Shown piece by piece: positions 33,769 to 45,605 of a DNA stretch of 64,000 nt. This DNA comes from Hibiscus mutabilis (Eukaryota > Streptophyta > Magnoliopsida > Malvales > Malvaceae), in contig CM033744.1 in assembly GCA_019671005.1 (NCBI GenBank), positions 14,438,128 to 14,502,127 on the forward strand, in the 5' to 3' direction. Position 1 is the first letter of the stretch. Each line of letters opens with the position of its first letter. Both the position numbers and the translations under genes were made by a program. The notes beneath the pieces were generated by a model, which was not told where the DNA came from, did no database searches, and worked only from the letters and a program-made list of their open reading frames with translations.

Positions 33769-36700
33769 TGTAACGCCCCGATTTTGGGCCTAGCGGTTTT
33801 GAGGTTTGTTAGACAGTCTGGTGGACTGGGTTAGAGATTTGAGTCGAATTTGGGACTGTGTATTTTTTTTTGGTGAGATAAAAATATGAAAAAATGGTTA
33901 AAAATCATGTTATAATATATGATTAATATTGGTGGAATCAATTTTGGAAAATGAGATTTGGAGGTATGACATTTTGGCTAGTGACCAAAATGCAATGTTT
34001 GAAAACTATTTTTAAAGTGACTAAAATGAAAAGGGTCAAATTCTTAGTCCTTAAGGAGATAATTTACCATGTTTTTTCTGGTGATTTCTCCCTTCAATTA
34101 AATCATTTTAACACGTGTTTTAAAAGTTAATTAAAAGGGATTTTAGATATTAAAGTTAGTTATTTGGTTTTAATGAAAATTGACGTAACTTTTCTCTCCA
34201 CTTCTTTTCTGCCAAACACCCAAGTTTTCATCAAAAACTAGAGGTGAGGGATCCTTTTTACTTAGATTCTTGATCTACAATTGATTATTTGACTTTGATT
34301 TACAAAACCTCATTGAAATCTTGTTTTTTCATAGCTTTAAACAAGCCAATTGAGGGAGAAATCACACAATAGGGATAAGGTCTGTGATCTCCTCTATTTA
34401 ATGTTTCTTTATTGATATTCCCAAGTATTTGATCCTTGATTTATGGTTTATAATCTGATTTTGTGTTTTTATATTGAATTAATTGATTTAATTGGGTAAA
34501 ATTGATAAAATAGCAAAAGATCCGAATTGGATCTATTTTCCAATGATTTAGATTGATTTTAAACATATTATGGATGTATAATAATGTTGGTAAGTCATTT
34601 TTAACAATGGAATCCTGAAACTCTTGAATCTCTAATTGTTTAGGTTGTTAGAATTATGTTTTTGTGGAGTTGTGGTGGCTATTTGGTTGCTGGAGGTGTT
34701 AGGTTATTTTGATTCTATTTTTAGATGTTATTTGATGATAAAAGTGATGTTAGATTGATAGGTTGTGGCTGGGTTATGTTTGGAAAGGATTAGATGGTGT
34801 TTTCAGTTGTTGTGAATGGGTAATTGTGAGGTGAATGTGTGAATACGTGAGGATCCATTGTTGCAGTGTTTTAAATGCATGGAGATGCATTAATCCTCTG
34901 TTCTAATGTGGTTAAAATAGGGGAGGTGGATCCAGAAGTTATCGGGGAAGCTTTGGAGGCTTCGGACGCTTGTTTTCGCGTATCGGTGAGTGAAAACATG
35001 GTTTAAAGCATTTTGCTATTTTGAGAACAGAGTTTGGGAGTTAAGGTAGAGCTTGAAACGCTTACCTAGACTCGAAAGTAAGTATAAAGTGGTTCTACTC
35101 TCTCGGTCGTGCTAGTTTGAAATGGTTTTATGCACTTGTTTTGATTTACATTATACCTACTGTTTAAGCATGATTTAAAGTATTTGATGTACTATTTTTA
35201 AGCATGTTTTGCTGAAGGATGCACATGGTAAGTGATCCTTGTAAGTATGGTTTATACTTGTGTTTTAAAGCATGGTTGTTGCTTTGGAAAAGGCATGGTT
35301 TAATGCTTGTTAAAAACAGTGAGGTAAATGTTGTTTGGTTAATTATATTGGCAAGTGATGTGGTTTTAAAATTGTTATCAGATATAGTTGGCCGGACATA
35401 GGATTGAGTGCACTGTAAAATAAGCTGCCTTGGATGTTGAAGGATTTATACGGTGTAACGAATACTCTATCCAAGTACCCTAACGGTTGAGGGGTTAAAC
35501 AGTACGGAATATTCCCGTTAGTGGGGTTAAGCAACTAACCGATGAGAGGGCTTGAAGTACAGTAATTGTGATTGTATCGTTATTGTACCCGGTTGTGGGG
35601 TTAAGCAACTAACCGTTAGTGGGTTTTCCTGTGGGTTGAAAGTGTACCCGGTTGTTATTGTACCCAGTTGTTGTACAGTAATTGTGATTGTATCGTTATT
35701 CCGGTTAAGATGGCTTGAAGTGTTGGGTTAACACTTGTTGAATCCGTGTATCCAATGAACTCTTTTATTAATGGACTTGCTATTGATCACTTGAAAGCCA
35801 ATATAATTGTTAATGTATCATTGAAATGTCTTATGTTGTATAATGTGATTTATACATGTTTCTCCTTAAGCTTTGCATTTGGTAGTAATGCATAGGAAGG
35901 CTTAAGTGGAGGGTTAGCAATGGGATTTGCTGTTGATTAATGATACATGTAGCATATGGTTTATTATGCTGGTTTTAATGATATAAAGTGCATGTTTTCA
36001 AAAGGGGCATGATGATGTGATGTTTTTAAAGGATGATGTTAAAAAATGGTTTTAAATGCATTGATGGTGGTTGTTTTGAGCATTCCTCGCTAAGCATTGT
36101 GTGCTTACACTCTTGTTGTCCATCAATGCAGATAATTGAGGTCTTGGTAGGCAGCAAAAAGCAAGGGTATCTTGGCAAGACTTGTTTCCAAAGTATGTCT
36201 TGGTTTAGACTATAATGAATAAGGGCAATTGGGTACCTATTATGTTTTGGGAGATGTTTTGTGGAACTCCCTGTTTGAGCATATTTCTTTAGTTGCTCTT
36301 GGGTTGTAAATGGCCTTTAAGGTTTGTTTTGATGCTGGTGTACCTTTTTTACATGTTGCATGAATAGACATTAGGAAGCATGCATATAGATTCCCTTTTG
36401 ATGCTTGATACTCGTTGTGTTGTAGGAATGAAGTTGCTAGTTGGCTTGTGATACGTATGGCATGTTGGTATGGTGTTATAAGCATGTTGGAGAGGTTTGA
36501 GAATGTTTTTGAGTTGAAAAACCAGCAAATTGTGGCATTACAGTTCTAGGCGTACCAATATGCCGGGGACCGTATTGGTACGGCTAGGCATTTTCTGGCT
36601 GAGGGGTCGGTATGCGTAAGGGAGTATCGGTACGCCTAGGTGATTTTTGGCCTGGCGTATTGATACGGGTAATGGTGTATCAGTACACGTTCTAGCCTCT

Positions 36701-37274
36701 AGAATTTCACTTTTTCAATCCAAACCCGTGTACCGAATACCCATGTAAGCGTACTGGTACGTATATTAAAAAGATTCAAAAGTTAGGTAAGTTCGTTATG
36801 GCGTATCGATACCTGCCGTGGTGTCTTAGGATGAGAATTTATGCTTATTGGTACAGTGACACCCGTACCGATACCCGAGGCCATTTTCTGTAATGTTGGC
36901 TTGGTAGTTTTGCTTTCTTTGCATCTAGTCCCTGAATCTTGTCCATGTGATTGTATGAGCTTGAATGATCAAATTGAGATGAAATTTGAGATGAATGTTC
37001 AGAACCTGACTAATTAAAGATTGGTATTTTAAAAAGTTTCTTAAATCCTGCAAATTTCCTACAAATGTGATCAATTGGATGTCAAAATGATGCCCAATTG
37101 TGTAGGGGTTTTACCTGAGTGTTGCATGTACACGTACGATTAATAATTGGCATCTAGACAAGATAAAAATAAAAAAATGGACAGGGTTTCGATCTAACTC
37201 TCCAGTTTACTTCGGCAAACCTAATGTAGCTTCCTTGGTTTGGTCTGGCGGCTAGACCGGGTTAAGGGGTTACA
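33769..37274 (+). repeat. Tekay-like 5' LTR
   Basis: 3506 bp, TGTAACGCCCCG...GTTACA. Compared with the 3' LTR it has about 170 bp more near 35230-35420 and a 116 bp tandem duplication (copies start at 35558 and 35674). It holds the CGTAYCGRTACG-like cluster at 36541-36890. The overlapping open frames (35219-36215 and others) are not genes. Confidence 0.92.
36541..36890. repeat. Cluster of CGTAYCGRTACG-like pseudo-palindromes in 5' LTR
   Basis: About ten related 12-mers in 350 bp, such as GGCGTACCAATATGCC, CGTATTGGTACG, GTATCGGTACGCC, GCGTATTGATACGGG, GTATCAGTACAC, GCGTACTGGTACG, GCGTATCGATACC and CCCGTACCGATACCC. Spacing is irregular and both orientations read alike. The cluster is also present in the 3' LTR. 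Confidence 0.8.
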
Positions 37275-37279
37275 TTTGG

Positions 37280-37293
37280 TGGTATCAGAGCCA
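37280..37293 (+). promoter_or_regulatory. Primer binding site, initiator tRNA-Met (Tekay-like)
   Basis: TGGTATCAGAGCCA, five bases after the LTR end. It is the known complement of the plant tRNA-iMet 3' end used by many Ty3/gypsy and copia elements. Confidence 0.92.
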
Positions 37294-37739
37294 AGTTTGG
37301 TTCGTTTAGGAGGTTGTTGTGTTGTTGTGAGTTATACCTGTTGCTTGATTTGCACGGTGATTGTTATTGGTACGCTGATTGTTATGCATAGTGGTTGATA
37401 TATGTATGTTGAATGTTTTATATGTTGGGGAAGCTTGGGGGTACCCATTGCCTTATTATTATAGTATGAAATGTATGGTTTTGAAATAAAAGTCTTGGAT
37501 CCTTGCTTGAAGCTGGCCTGATTCAATTTTGTTTTGAAATGATTATCATGCCTTAGAAAATGTGTTATGTTACGACCGAGGGGAGAAATGAGATATAGCG
37601 AGATGCTGTTGCCTTTGGGCAGTGAGTTGAGAAAAGTGTTGTGTTTCCTAGGGGTTTTTCACCTCTAAGTATGTACCACCTGTGTAGGTTAAGCCAGAGT
37701 TGGGTGATTTGAAGCCTTGTTATAGGCGATGTTTTGAGC
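37294..37739 (+). other. Tekay-like leader and gag N-terminal region, not readable
   Basis: About 450 bp between primer site and the first recognisable gag sequence. It probably holds the leader and gag start, but I see no conserved motif and no sustained frame. Confidence 0.5.
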
Positions 37740-38230
37740 TTGTAAGCTGTTGTTACTAGAGTGCGTGTGTTTGCACTAGCCGTTGGGCAAACGAGGTTGT
37801 CGTTGGAATATCTCTGTAGTTTGGGAGGAGTTGATTACCATGGGTTGTCACCCGAGGCATCCGAGACATGGATGGCAGTGTTGTTCAGGTTTTGGATCAA
37901 ATGGGGTGTATTGGTGCCCGTAAGTAGGGATGTGTTGAATCCCTGTTGCAAGGTGATATTTTTAGGTGGTGGACAACTGTATCTGGGGGTGTTGAACCCA
38001 ATGATGTGGATCGGGAGTCTTTTTTCATGCTATTTTTAAGAAGTATCTGGGATTTAGATACTTGGATGAAAAGAGACGAGAGTTCTTGGTTGGGATCAAG
38101 GTCGCATGTATGTTGTCGAGTTCGGATACAGATTGTTCGGTTGAGCCGGTATGCACCTGAACTGGTTTTGGTAGGGAAGTGTCATTATGACCGAATATGA
38201 TGTGAGTTGGTACAGGATGTTAGGGTGTAT
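37740..38230 (+). pseudogene. Tekay-like gag capsid domain remnant
   Basis: Degenerate retrotransposon gag domain on the + strand. Readable pieces, in shifting frames, follow the family order: ARWWW-type (here FRWWTTV near 37955), FFMLF (about 38020), YLDxxRREF-like sequence (about 38050-38085) and, best preserved, RLSRYAPELV (about 38136-38165), which matches the family's LSRYAPELV-type motif. Stops and frameshifts fall between all of them. It would have formed the particle shell. The position after the primer site and before protease fits. Confidence 0.75.
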
Positions 38231-38830
38231 ATGTTGGCTTTCGATTACACCATTTTAACGTGTTGGTACACGGGCGAAGTGCATTGAGTAGAACCTAAGA
38301 TTATCAGTTTTGTGTGGGAGGTTCTGGCTCTGGCAAGAGAGTTGCGAAATCTAGTTTCGGCTGTGTTCAGTTAAAAGGAATTGTGATAAAGATATCACCC
38401 TGAGTTGAGGCGAGGTGATGATGGTGTTGGGTGAAGACCGCGGGGTTAGAGTATCTAGACTAAAACAGTATTTAATACACGTTGAGTATGTGGATTGTGT
38501 GATCTCATGAGGTGGGATTATCTGCATTTGTTATGTGGAGTGTAAATCCTGTGCTTGTCGTTGATAATGTTTGTAGGAGCTATGGTTTGAATGATCGTCT
38601 CGTAAGTGTTGGTTGCGGGAATGCAGGTGGCTAGTTCTTCTGGTGAGATGGTTGTTGCGAGAAGGATGTTTGGAAATGGTCATCGATGCTTTAGGACCTT
38701 GAGGTTTCGGTTGTTTTGTTGGAGTTTCCACTCTATAGTTTTTGATGTAATCCTGGGTTTGGATAAGTGGCTGGATCACAGAGCAGTGGTTGATTTTGAA
38801 TCTTAGCGAGTTGCCTTAAAACTTGCTGAT
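38231..38830 (+). pseudogene. Tekay-like nucleocapsid/protease remnant
   Basis: The clear part is the end of the aspartic protease, VFDVILGLDKWLDHRAVVDF (about 38738-38800), equivalent to the family FDVILGMDWL..H.A.ID motif; Met-Asp-Trp has become Leu-Asp-Lys-Trp by an insertion. Between 38231 and 38700 I could not find the CCHC knuckle or the DSGAT-type active site, so either they are mutated beyond recognition or they were lost. Strand and order fit the element. Confidence 0.65.
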
Positions 38831-39099
38831 AGTTACAAGGTGGTAATCACGGGCGAGAATGTTAAATTCTTGTCTAATGCTATTTTGGCAATGGAAGCGA
38901 GTTGTTTGATGGATTTTGGTTGCAAGGCATCCCTAGCCTATGTTATGAATCCATGGTCATAGGAAGTGCGAGCTCAGGATAGTCGTGCGGTATGTGAGTT
39001 TTTGGGTGCTTTTGAGGGAATGGTCAGGTTTGCCATTGGATTGAGAGGTTGAGTTTGGCATTGAGTTGTATGAAAACACAGCTCTGGTGTCTATTGCTC

Positions 39100-39797
39100 T
39101 TTGTGCATGGCTCGAGGGAGTTGACGAGGGTAAAGATGCAACTTCAGGAGTTGCGTGATAAAGGGTTTACCAGGCTTAGTGTTTTGTCGGGGGGGTTGTG
39201 CTGGTGTCATTGTGAAAAAGGAGGATAGCATGATGCGAATGTGCTTGGGTTCTAGGTAGCTAAACAAGGTGATGTTTTGTTGAGCAGTTCGGGGGTGCTT
39301 CAGTGGTTGTAAGTATGAGCTGAGGTCCGGGTGGTATCTGTGTAGGTAAAGGATGTGGTTGTGTTTAGATTTGCCTTTGGTAAGGGGGACAGTGATGTGA
39401 GTTCTTGTTGAGGCTGTTTGGTTTGATCAATGCATAGGTTGCGTTCATAGTTTTGTTGAATCGGGTAGACTGAGTTTTTGCGGTAGTTGGTTGTTGTGTT
39501 TCTTGATGGGTTTTTTTTTCTGTGTGCAGAAGCACCGGGAAGGGCTTTGATCGATAAGTATAGTTGGTTTAGTAGATTTTTGGGGAGAGGTGAATGTTGC
39601 TCTTGGTTTGGGAGGTGTGAGTTCTGGGTATGTTGCTAAGAATTCTGGTTTTGAGGATGTTATTAGTAAGTGTGAACGGATAAACATGCCTAGTGCAAAA
39701 ACATTTATATGTATATGTAAATATGTCAGTACATGCATACATTCGAGCATAACATTAGAGGTTTTGCATACATACACATAGACATCTGTGAGGGCAT
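39100..39797 (+). pseudogene. Tekay-like reverse transcriptase remnant, cut by Athila-B
   Basis: RT on the + strand, heavily decayed. Visible in order: LQELRDKGF (about 39137-39164), a VKKEDSMRMC-like stretch (about 39212-39245) corresponding to the family KKKDGSMRMC block, a LNKV-like word, TAFR.. remnants, FGLINA-like (about 39420-39440), then VVVFLDGFF (about 39490-39515) where the family has the F.DDI active site, so the catalytic Asp pair is damaged. A weak CEFW word lies near 39610. Coding similarity fades by about 39690 and the Athila-B LTR begins at 39798. The RNase H part lies beyond it at 57395. Confidence 0.72.
39793..39797. repeat. Possible decayed target duplication of Athila-B (GGCAT; mate AGCAC at 57155-57159)
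   Basis: The five bases flanking each Athila-B end share only GCA. Both differences are transitions. Weak evidence; the element ends themselves are well defined by its LTRs. Confidence 0.35.
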
Positions 39798-41291
39798 TGT
39801 TGCGCATAATAAGTGCTCCACGATTGTGCAAGTGTACACGTCACAAGTTATAGTATAAAAGATATCGTCTCCACAGGGATTGGTGCCACTTCAAGAATCT
39901 AATCTCTTGCACTGTAAAAAGTAAAAACACAAGTAGGTGATTGTATGAGTTTTAACTAACAACTAAACTAGAAAGCAAATAAGTAAAAGAAAATGTAATC
40001 AAATGAGAGAGAATAGGCTAGGTTATCGTGAGTTGAGGAGTGATAGCCGATTGGATTGTCTTGGTAAAATAGTGCAAGGGCAACTCAATTGCCGTGGCAA
40101 CTTGTGCAGCGGGGTTGCCTTGGCAACTAATCGACGGTTGCCTGGGCGACTGGCTGGGCAACTGTTTGGGCGGCTGAGCAGCAACTTCAAGGTTCGGCGG
40201 AGCGTTCTTCAATGGTTTCTTCTTATCCCTAAGTCGAAACTCTAGCTATTTGTGCATGCCTTGATAATACATCCCTGTGTGAATCAAGGGTGAACAACAA
40301 CCAATCTTGCGCTCCTCTTAGCCGTTGAAATCCTTAACTTATTCCTAAGCCAGATTAATCTTCACCATCAATAGATTGAATAAAGACCATACTCATTCGT
40401 TTCTTGAATCTAACTCTCCCGATATTAGATAAATAGATGAAGTTACTAGATCCTCTCCCAATTCACTCGCAAACAAGAAGAAAAACCAAGAATGAGTAAA
40501 CCTTGAATTGAAAGTGCAAACTCTTATTACCTAAACAAAATCCAATTGTTTCTCACAACCACAAAACACAATAACCTTATCCAAATAGATTTAGTTCATG
40601 GCTAGGTTACAAAGAAACACAAAACAAAGAATTCCTAACATAAACCTAATTGAACAAAGAAGAAAAAGATGAAGAATGGTTGAAGCCACTTTGTCGAAAT
40701 TTCCCCCTTTGATCTTGTCGAAATCTCTCATCTCTCTTTTTCTTGAGTTTGACGGCTTGGTCTCCTTTAAATAGAAGATGGCTAGGTCAAAATCCTTATT
40801 GAGGAGGAAGTTAAGTTGGAATTAAATACTTTAAAAGAATACAATTCTTTATTATATTTAAATTCCTTCTAGATCTTCTCCTATCTTTTTGGGATTTAAT
40901 TTCTCTTTGACCTTTTCATGGAAATCAAACTCCTTTGGGATTTAACTTTGCTCCACGTCATCTTGGGCTTATCTAGTCATCAATTTCGACTACCATATCA
41001 TCTTATCCCTTATTGAAAATTGCCCTGGCAACTAGCTCGGCATCTTCTTCATGTATTGCCCTGGCAACTGGTTCTAGCCTTGCTTTGGCAAGTGATTCCG
41101 CACACACACAAAAACACACCAAAGTAGTATCTTTTTCCACAAAATTAAGCAAAATATGAAATCAAGCTTGTCCACCAAGGAAACAATGCAAATATGCATG
41201 AATGGCTAATAATGCAACTAATATGAGCCTAAGTCTAGCAATAGTAAGAATAAAAAGGGTGACTAAAAATAGTACTTTTGAACACTTAACA
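39798..41291 (-). repeat. Athila-B 3' LTR
   Basis: 1494 bp; on the - strand TGTTAAGTG...GCGCAACA. It carries TTGCC-NN-GGCAA-type palindromes near 40080-40185 and 41020-41095. A TATA-like TATTTAAA lies near 40767-40774 (- strand). Confidence 0.92.
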
Positions 41292-41329
41292 CACCCCCAA
41301 ACTCGAACTATTGCTTGTCCTCAAGCAAT
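41292..41329 (-). promoter_or_regulatory. Athila-B polypurine tract with upstream hairpin
   Basis: AGTTTGGGGGTG abuts the LTR on the - strand. The hairpin at 41310-41329 has stem ATTGCTTG/CAAGCAAT and loop AGGA, identical to Athila-A. Confidence 0.85.
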
Positions 41330-41573
41330 GCAAACTAATAATCACCCGCGAAGACTTAAATTTTCACAAACTTAGCTTTGAACTCGATTTCAATTCTCAG
41401 AACTGTGGCACAAAGTATGATTGGCTTTTCATTTTTAAGAAAACTTGGGAGTTACTCGGAATCAAACTATAATGCTTATGAGTGTGTGCGGAGTGGTGTG
41501 CAAGTTGATTTTTCGGATTCTATGCAAACAAGAGGTTTTCAAATTACTTCATTGGGTTCTTTTAACATGTTTT

Positions 41574-41766
41574 AATTAGAGCCAGTTTCGGGCACCTCTA
41601 GTGTTTTGTTTTTAGTTTTCTTAAGTTAATTAATTTATTCTACTACAGTCAGTTTTGGGCACCTCTAGCGATCAATTTTTAGCATATACTAGAGCCAATT
41701 TTGGGCACCTCTAGCGATCAATTTTTTAGCACATACTAGAGCCAATTTTGGACACCTCTAGCATTC
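41574..41766. repeat. Four (C)TAGAG...CTCTAG hairpin units (Athila-B)
   Basis: Units begin near 41576, 41642, 41690 and 41739. Two keep the full CTAGAGCC...CACCTCTAG ends. The first has lost the leading C (ATTAGAG) and the second reads CTACAGTC, so some stems are weakened. The remainder of 41330-42075 shows nothing else. Confidence 0.75.
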
Positions 41767-42075
41767 ATCCAATTTTTATTCTAATCCACCAATTTTTTAA
41801 CTATCAACCTAAGTTCGCTAGAATTCCTTAAATCAATCAAGCCACACAGCGTTTCATCAAGTTTAGCATCATAGTACGATTCTAAGTGTTTCCATGTTTA
41901 TCCTAGAATAAAAATTTCTATCAATTAAGTACATTGGCAAAGTCATCATCGGATATTCATCAAATCTAGGCAATTCTTATTCCAACTAAAGGCATGGCAA
42001 GCAATTTATGTATCCTAAATGCAAATGCAATACTTAAGATGAATGCAACTAAACATGGTAACTAACTAATAACAA

Positions 42076-42111
42076 TCCCCCCAAACTCGAGTGAGGCATT
42101 GTCCTCAATGC
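42076..42111 (-). promoter_or_regulatory. Second polypurine-hairpin module, internal (Athila-B)
   Basis: On the - strand AGTTTGGGGGGATTG preceded by hairpin GCATTG/CAATGC with loop AGGA (42096-42111). It is the counterpart of 17424-17460. Confidence 0.65.
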
Positions 42112-42161
42112 ATGCAACAAAGAAAAATAAAAATAAAGAAAAGTAAAATGCAAACGAGGAC

Positions 42162-43684
42162 TTACTCTGAGAGTTCGTCGTCGTGGATTATTAGTTTCCT
42201 TTTGGTCGGTGTCTTGTTTCTTTTGCTTGAACGCGATGGTTGCTTCCTTGTTGCCGATGGTGGAATTGATTCTCGTACGGGGTTGGCTTTTCATTTGGGC
42301 TTGGAGGATTTGATTGGTGCGGTCTTTGTTGGTTCATTGGAGGACTCGTCCAAATTTGAAAAATTAGACAGTGATTCAGTACGAGTTGATTCGGGCATAG
42401 GTGCTTTGCCTTTGGCTTTTGCAGTGGTTGCCGGGGCATCTTTAGCTTTGGTTGTTGCGTCATCTTCAGTGTTGGTTGCCATGGCAACTTCTTGGGCAGA
42501 CGCAGTGTAGGTTACCACGACATCATCTGTTGCGGTTTCCGTGGCAACTGCTTCATTGGTTGCCGTGGCAAGGATTTCGGCAGGAAAGATGGGGAACGGC
42601 ACGCGGCTATCCGGGTACTTTTCCAGGATGACTTGGGTGATGGCATTGCTGTGATCCTTCATGTTCCACATGAACATTAATTTCCGGTCTTCAATTTGCC
42701 TAAGGCGGTTCGCCAATGGTTGTTAGAGTGCTTCAAGTTGTCTTGGGGTTGATGGACGAGTTGCCCGGGCATCAGTTGCTTGGGCATTAGGGGTTGCCGA
42801 GGCGGTAGGAGTTGCCGCAGCAATTCAAGGCGTTGGGGATTTTACCGGTGCCTCTCCCATTAGCTTTCGGATTTGTGCTCGATTCCAATCGGACTTTGGT
42901 AGGGCCTTTTCATCAGTGGACTCACTTGGGACATGCATCTCCTTGCAAAGATTGTAAATTAAGCAAGGGAAGAAAATAGAACCCTTGTCTTTTGTGCTAC
43001 ATACAAAAATCTCATCACAAATAATTTTTCCAATGTTAATGATGCAATATAGAATGTATGCGCAAAAGACGAGGTGTATCAATGGTGGTATTTTGTGTTG
43101 TGGGCATTAAAGAAGTTTTAGCAAACTTTTCCATAATTTTTCCTCGGTTTAAGCTGAAGGCGATTTACCGTGCCCTTGTATTTACCGTCATTCTAATGAG
43201 TTCCCGGTAGAGTGAGTTATTGAAGCACCTTGTCGAGTTGCTTGGGCGTGAGTTGATCAACAAAGGCTTGATGCTTGTCTTTCTCAATGTAGAGCCCGTA
43301 AAAGGTGTTGATATTTTCGGGGCTTATGAGTATAGCCTTGTTATGAACAAAAACATAAATATTATCCGGGTTAAGTGAGTGAGCATAGAATTCTCTTACC
43401 CATGAGATGTTACCCGGTTCCGATTGATGGCAAAAGATTTGCCACTTTTGATGTGCAATCCTTTCGAAGATGAATGGTTCAAGGCCGAAATCTTGATGAG
43501 AGTTGGAGTATTCAAAGCCTTGTTCTTCGTAAATCTTTCGGCTTTCAAACTTGGAGTGAAATTTTTCTTGAACCACCGGTGTAGCAAACTTCTGGTATCT
43601 TGGTTCTTTGGAGGAACTTGGATGAACCAAAAAATCAATTTTGGATGCCATGGATGATCTTGGTTGTGAGTTTGGGAAAAACAA
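42162..43684 (-). pseudogene. Athila-B 3' ORF (plant-transposon-protein-like domain, position of env-like gene)
   Basis: Extra ORF downstream of integrase, where Athila elements carry an env-like or accessory gene. The N-terminal open block (43217-43684) has KIYEEQGF, WVREFYAHSLNPDN, VFVHNKAILISPENINTFYGL, a pattern I associate with the 'putative plant transposon protein' family (PF20167-like, from memory). The middle block (42825-43082) includes WNRAQIRKLMGE. The C-terminal block (42291-42716) is Ala/Thr-rich with a RLRQIEDRKLMFMW helix and ends in DDELSE. Breaks lie near 43090-43215 and 42720-42825. I see no signal peptide or fusion peptide and only one short hydrophobic stretch, so an envelope role is not supported. 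Confidence 0.65.
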
Positions 43685-44279
43685 AAAAAAGAAAACAAAA
43701 GAATCTAAAGAGTTGCAAGATGAAAAGTAGGAATAGGTTTCTTGGAAGTTAAGGGTGATGGGTTAAATAGAAAATATAGGTAGTAAATATGGTGGGTGGG
43801 ATTAATTGGAAAGAAAGAAAACAAGGGTTTTGATTTGGGGGTAGGTGACGGCTAGGGGATTTGGGGAAGGGGAAGTGTTTGGTCGACTGTGTAGGGCTTA
43901 TTTAGGGTAAGTTGGAGGCTTAATATAAGCCTTAGATTTAGCCCATTAATTTCCTTGTTGAAGAAGTTTCCTTTTTGAATCAAATTCCTCTTTATCTTGA
44001 ACTCTTTTCCTACAATTCAAAAACAAATAAAATAAGGATTAAAATTAAAGATAAACTAATAAAAGAAAATAAATAAAGATTTGCAAAGAAATTCTTAAAC
44101 TTAAAATTTAAAAACAATTAGATAAATATGAAAGAAAGATGTAGTCTTAATCTTAAAGAAAATAAATAAATCTATCCTAAAAAGAAAGAATAACCAAAAT
44201 TAAATAATAATAAAATAGATTGAAAAAAAATTAAAAATAAAAAGAAAAAGAAAAAGAAAATATCGAAATGAGAGCATGC
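43685..44279 (-). other. Spacer between integrase and 3' ORF (Athila-B)
   Basis: About 600 bp, A-rich on the + strand toward 44000-44270 (runs of AAATAAAAAG). There is no frame or recognised motif. In this family the spacer could hold splice or translation signals for the 3' ORF, but none is evident. Confidence 0.6.
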
Positions 44280-45560
44280 TCATGCATCTCCTAAGGTGAC
44301 CACTTCTTTGTTACGTTCCACATGGGCACCGTTGTAGTGCTTCAATCTTTGTCCGTTAACTTTGAATTCATGTTCATCAGGGATGGACTTGATTATCACG
44401 GCACCATGGAAGAACGGTTTGACAACTTCGAATGGTCCCGACCATCTTGATTTCAGTTTTCCCGGGAAAAGTTTCAGCCGAGAATTGAATAAGAGAACTA
44501 GTTGCCCTGGCATGAATTGTCGCGGCAATGGTTTCTTATCATGCCATTGCTTTGTTTTCTCCTTGTAGATTCGTGCATTGTTATAGGCGAGTGCAAGAAA
44601 TTCTTCTATCTTGTTGAGGTCCAACAAATGCTTTTGCTCGGCACTTTCCCAATCCATATTCACGGTCTTGATTACCCAATATGCCTTGTGTTCGATTTCC
44701 ACTATAGATGGCATGTTTTGCCATAGACAAGTCGGGAGAGAGACATACCTAAGGGTGTTTTGAATGCAGTGCGATATGCCCAAAGTGCATCATCTAGTCT
44801 TACTGACCAATCCTTCCTAGAGGGATTTACAACTTTCTCGAGTATACCCTTCAATTCTCGGTTGGAAATTTCTGCTTGCCCATTAGTTTGTGGGTGATAT
44901 GTCGTGGCAATCTTGTGAGATACACCAAAGTGTTGTAACATCTTGACGATGAGTTTGTTGTCGAAGTGCTTGCCTTCATCACTGATAATTGTTCTCAGCA
45001 TCCCAAACCGTGTAAATATGTTTTCCTGCAAGAATAGTTGCACGGTCTTAGAATCGTTGGTGGGAACTGCAGCTGCCTCAACCGATTTAGACACGTAGTC
45101 GACGACAAGTAGAATATAGAGGTTGCCGAATAAAGATGGGAAAGGTCCTATAAAATCAATCCCCCATACATCGAACAATTCCACCTCGATGATGTTTTGG
45201 AGCAGCATCTCTTGTCGTCTAGAGATATTGCCCCTCCTCTGGCAACGACCACATTACTTGTAAAACTCTTGGGCATCTTTGTACAGTGTTGGCCAATACA
45301 AACCGGATTGCAAAACTTTAGCCGCGGTACGTGTTCCTCCAAAATGTCCTCCATAGGGTGAAGAATTGCATTGCCGGAGTACATTATGCTGCTCCTCTTC
45401 AGGGACACATCGGCGTATAACCAGATTTGCACATTGTTTAAATAAAAGAGGCTCGTCCCAAAAGTAATGCTTAGCATCATGGCGGAACCGCTTCTTCCCT
45501 TGGTGAGTAAGGCCATAAGGTAAAATACCACAAACAAGGAAATTAACTAAATCTGCATAC
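44280..45560 (-). pseudogene. Athila-B integrase
   Basis: Three-part integrase on the - strand. The zinc-binding region (about 45200-45420) reads CVPEEEQ.NVL, YGGHFGGTRTAAKVLQSGLYWPTLYKDA, followed by a frameshift before the CDRC residues. The core (44702-45208) has GIDFIGPFPS (Asp), ISDEGKHFDN (Asp) and NGQAEISNRELK (Glu), all intact in one frame. The C-terminal part (44280-44783) has FTPGQ-like (here FMPGQLVLLF), LKSRWSGPFEV and the ending NKEVVTLGDA. Frames break near 44710-44780 and 45200-45255. No chromodomain is seen, as expected for Athila. It is closer to intact than Athila-A. Confidence 0.9.
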
Positions 45561-45605
45561 CAGGGTATTGCCGAGGCATGTGTTGCCGTGGCAACTGCTT
45601 CCATG

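Noticed and set aside
37294..39700. A chromosomal host gene between the Tekay LTR and Athila-B
   Set aside because: The frames are short and the readable words (RLSRYAPELV, FDVILGLDKW, LQELRDKGF) are all retrotransposon gag-pol.
43217..43684. Calling the Athila-B 3' ORF an envelope gene
   Set aside because: Only its position suggests this; no signal peptide, fusion peptide or convincing membrane anchor is visible.
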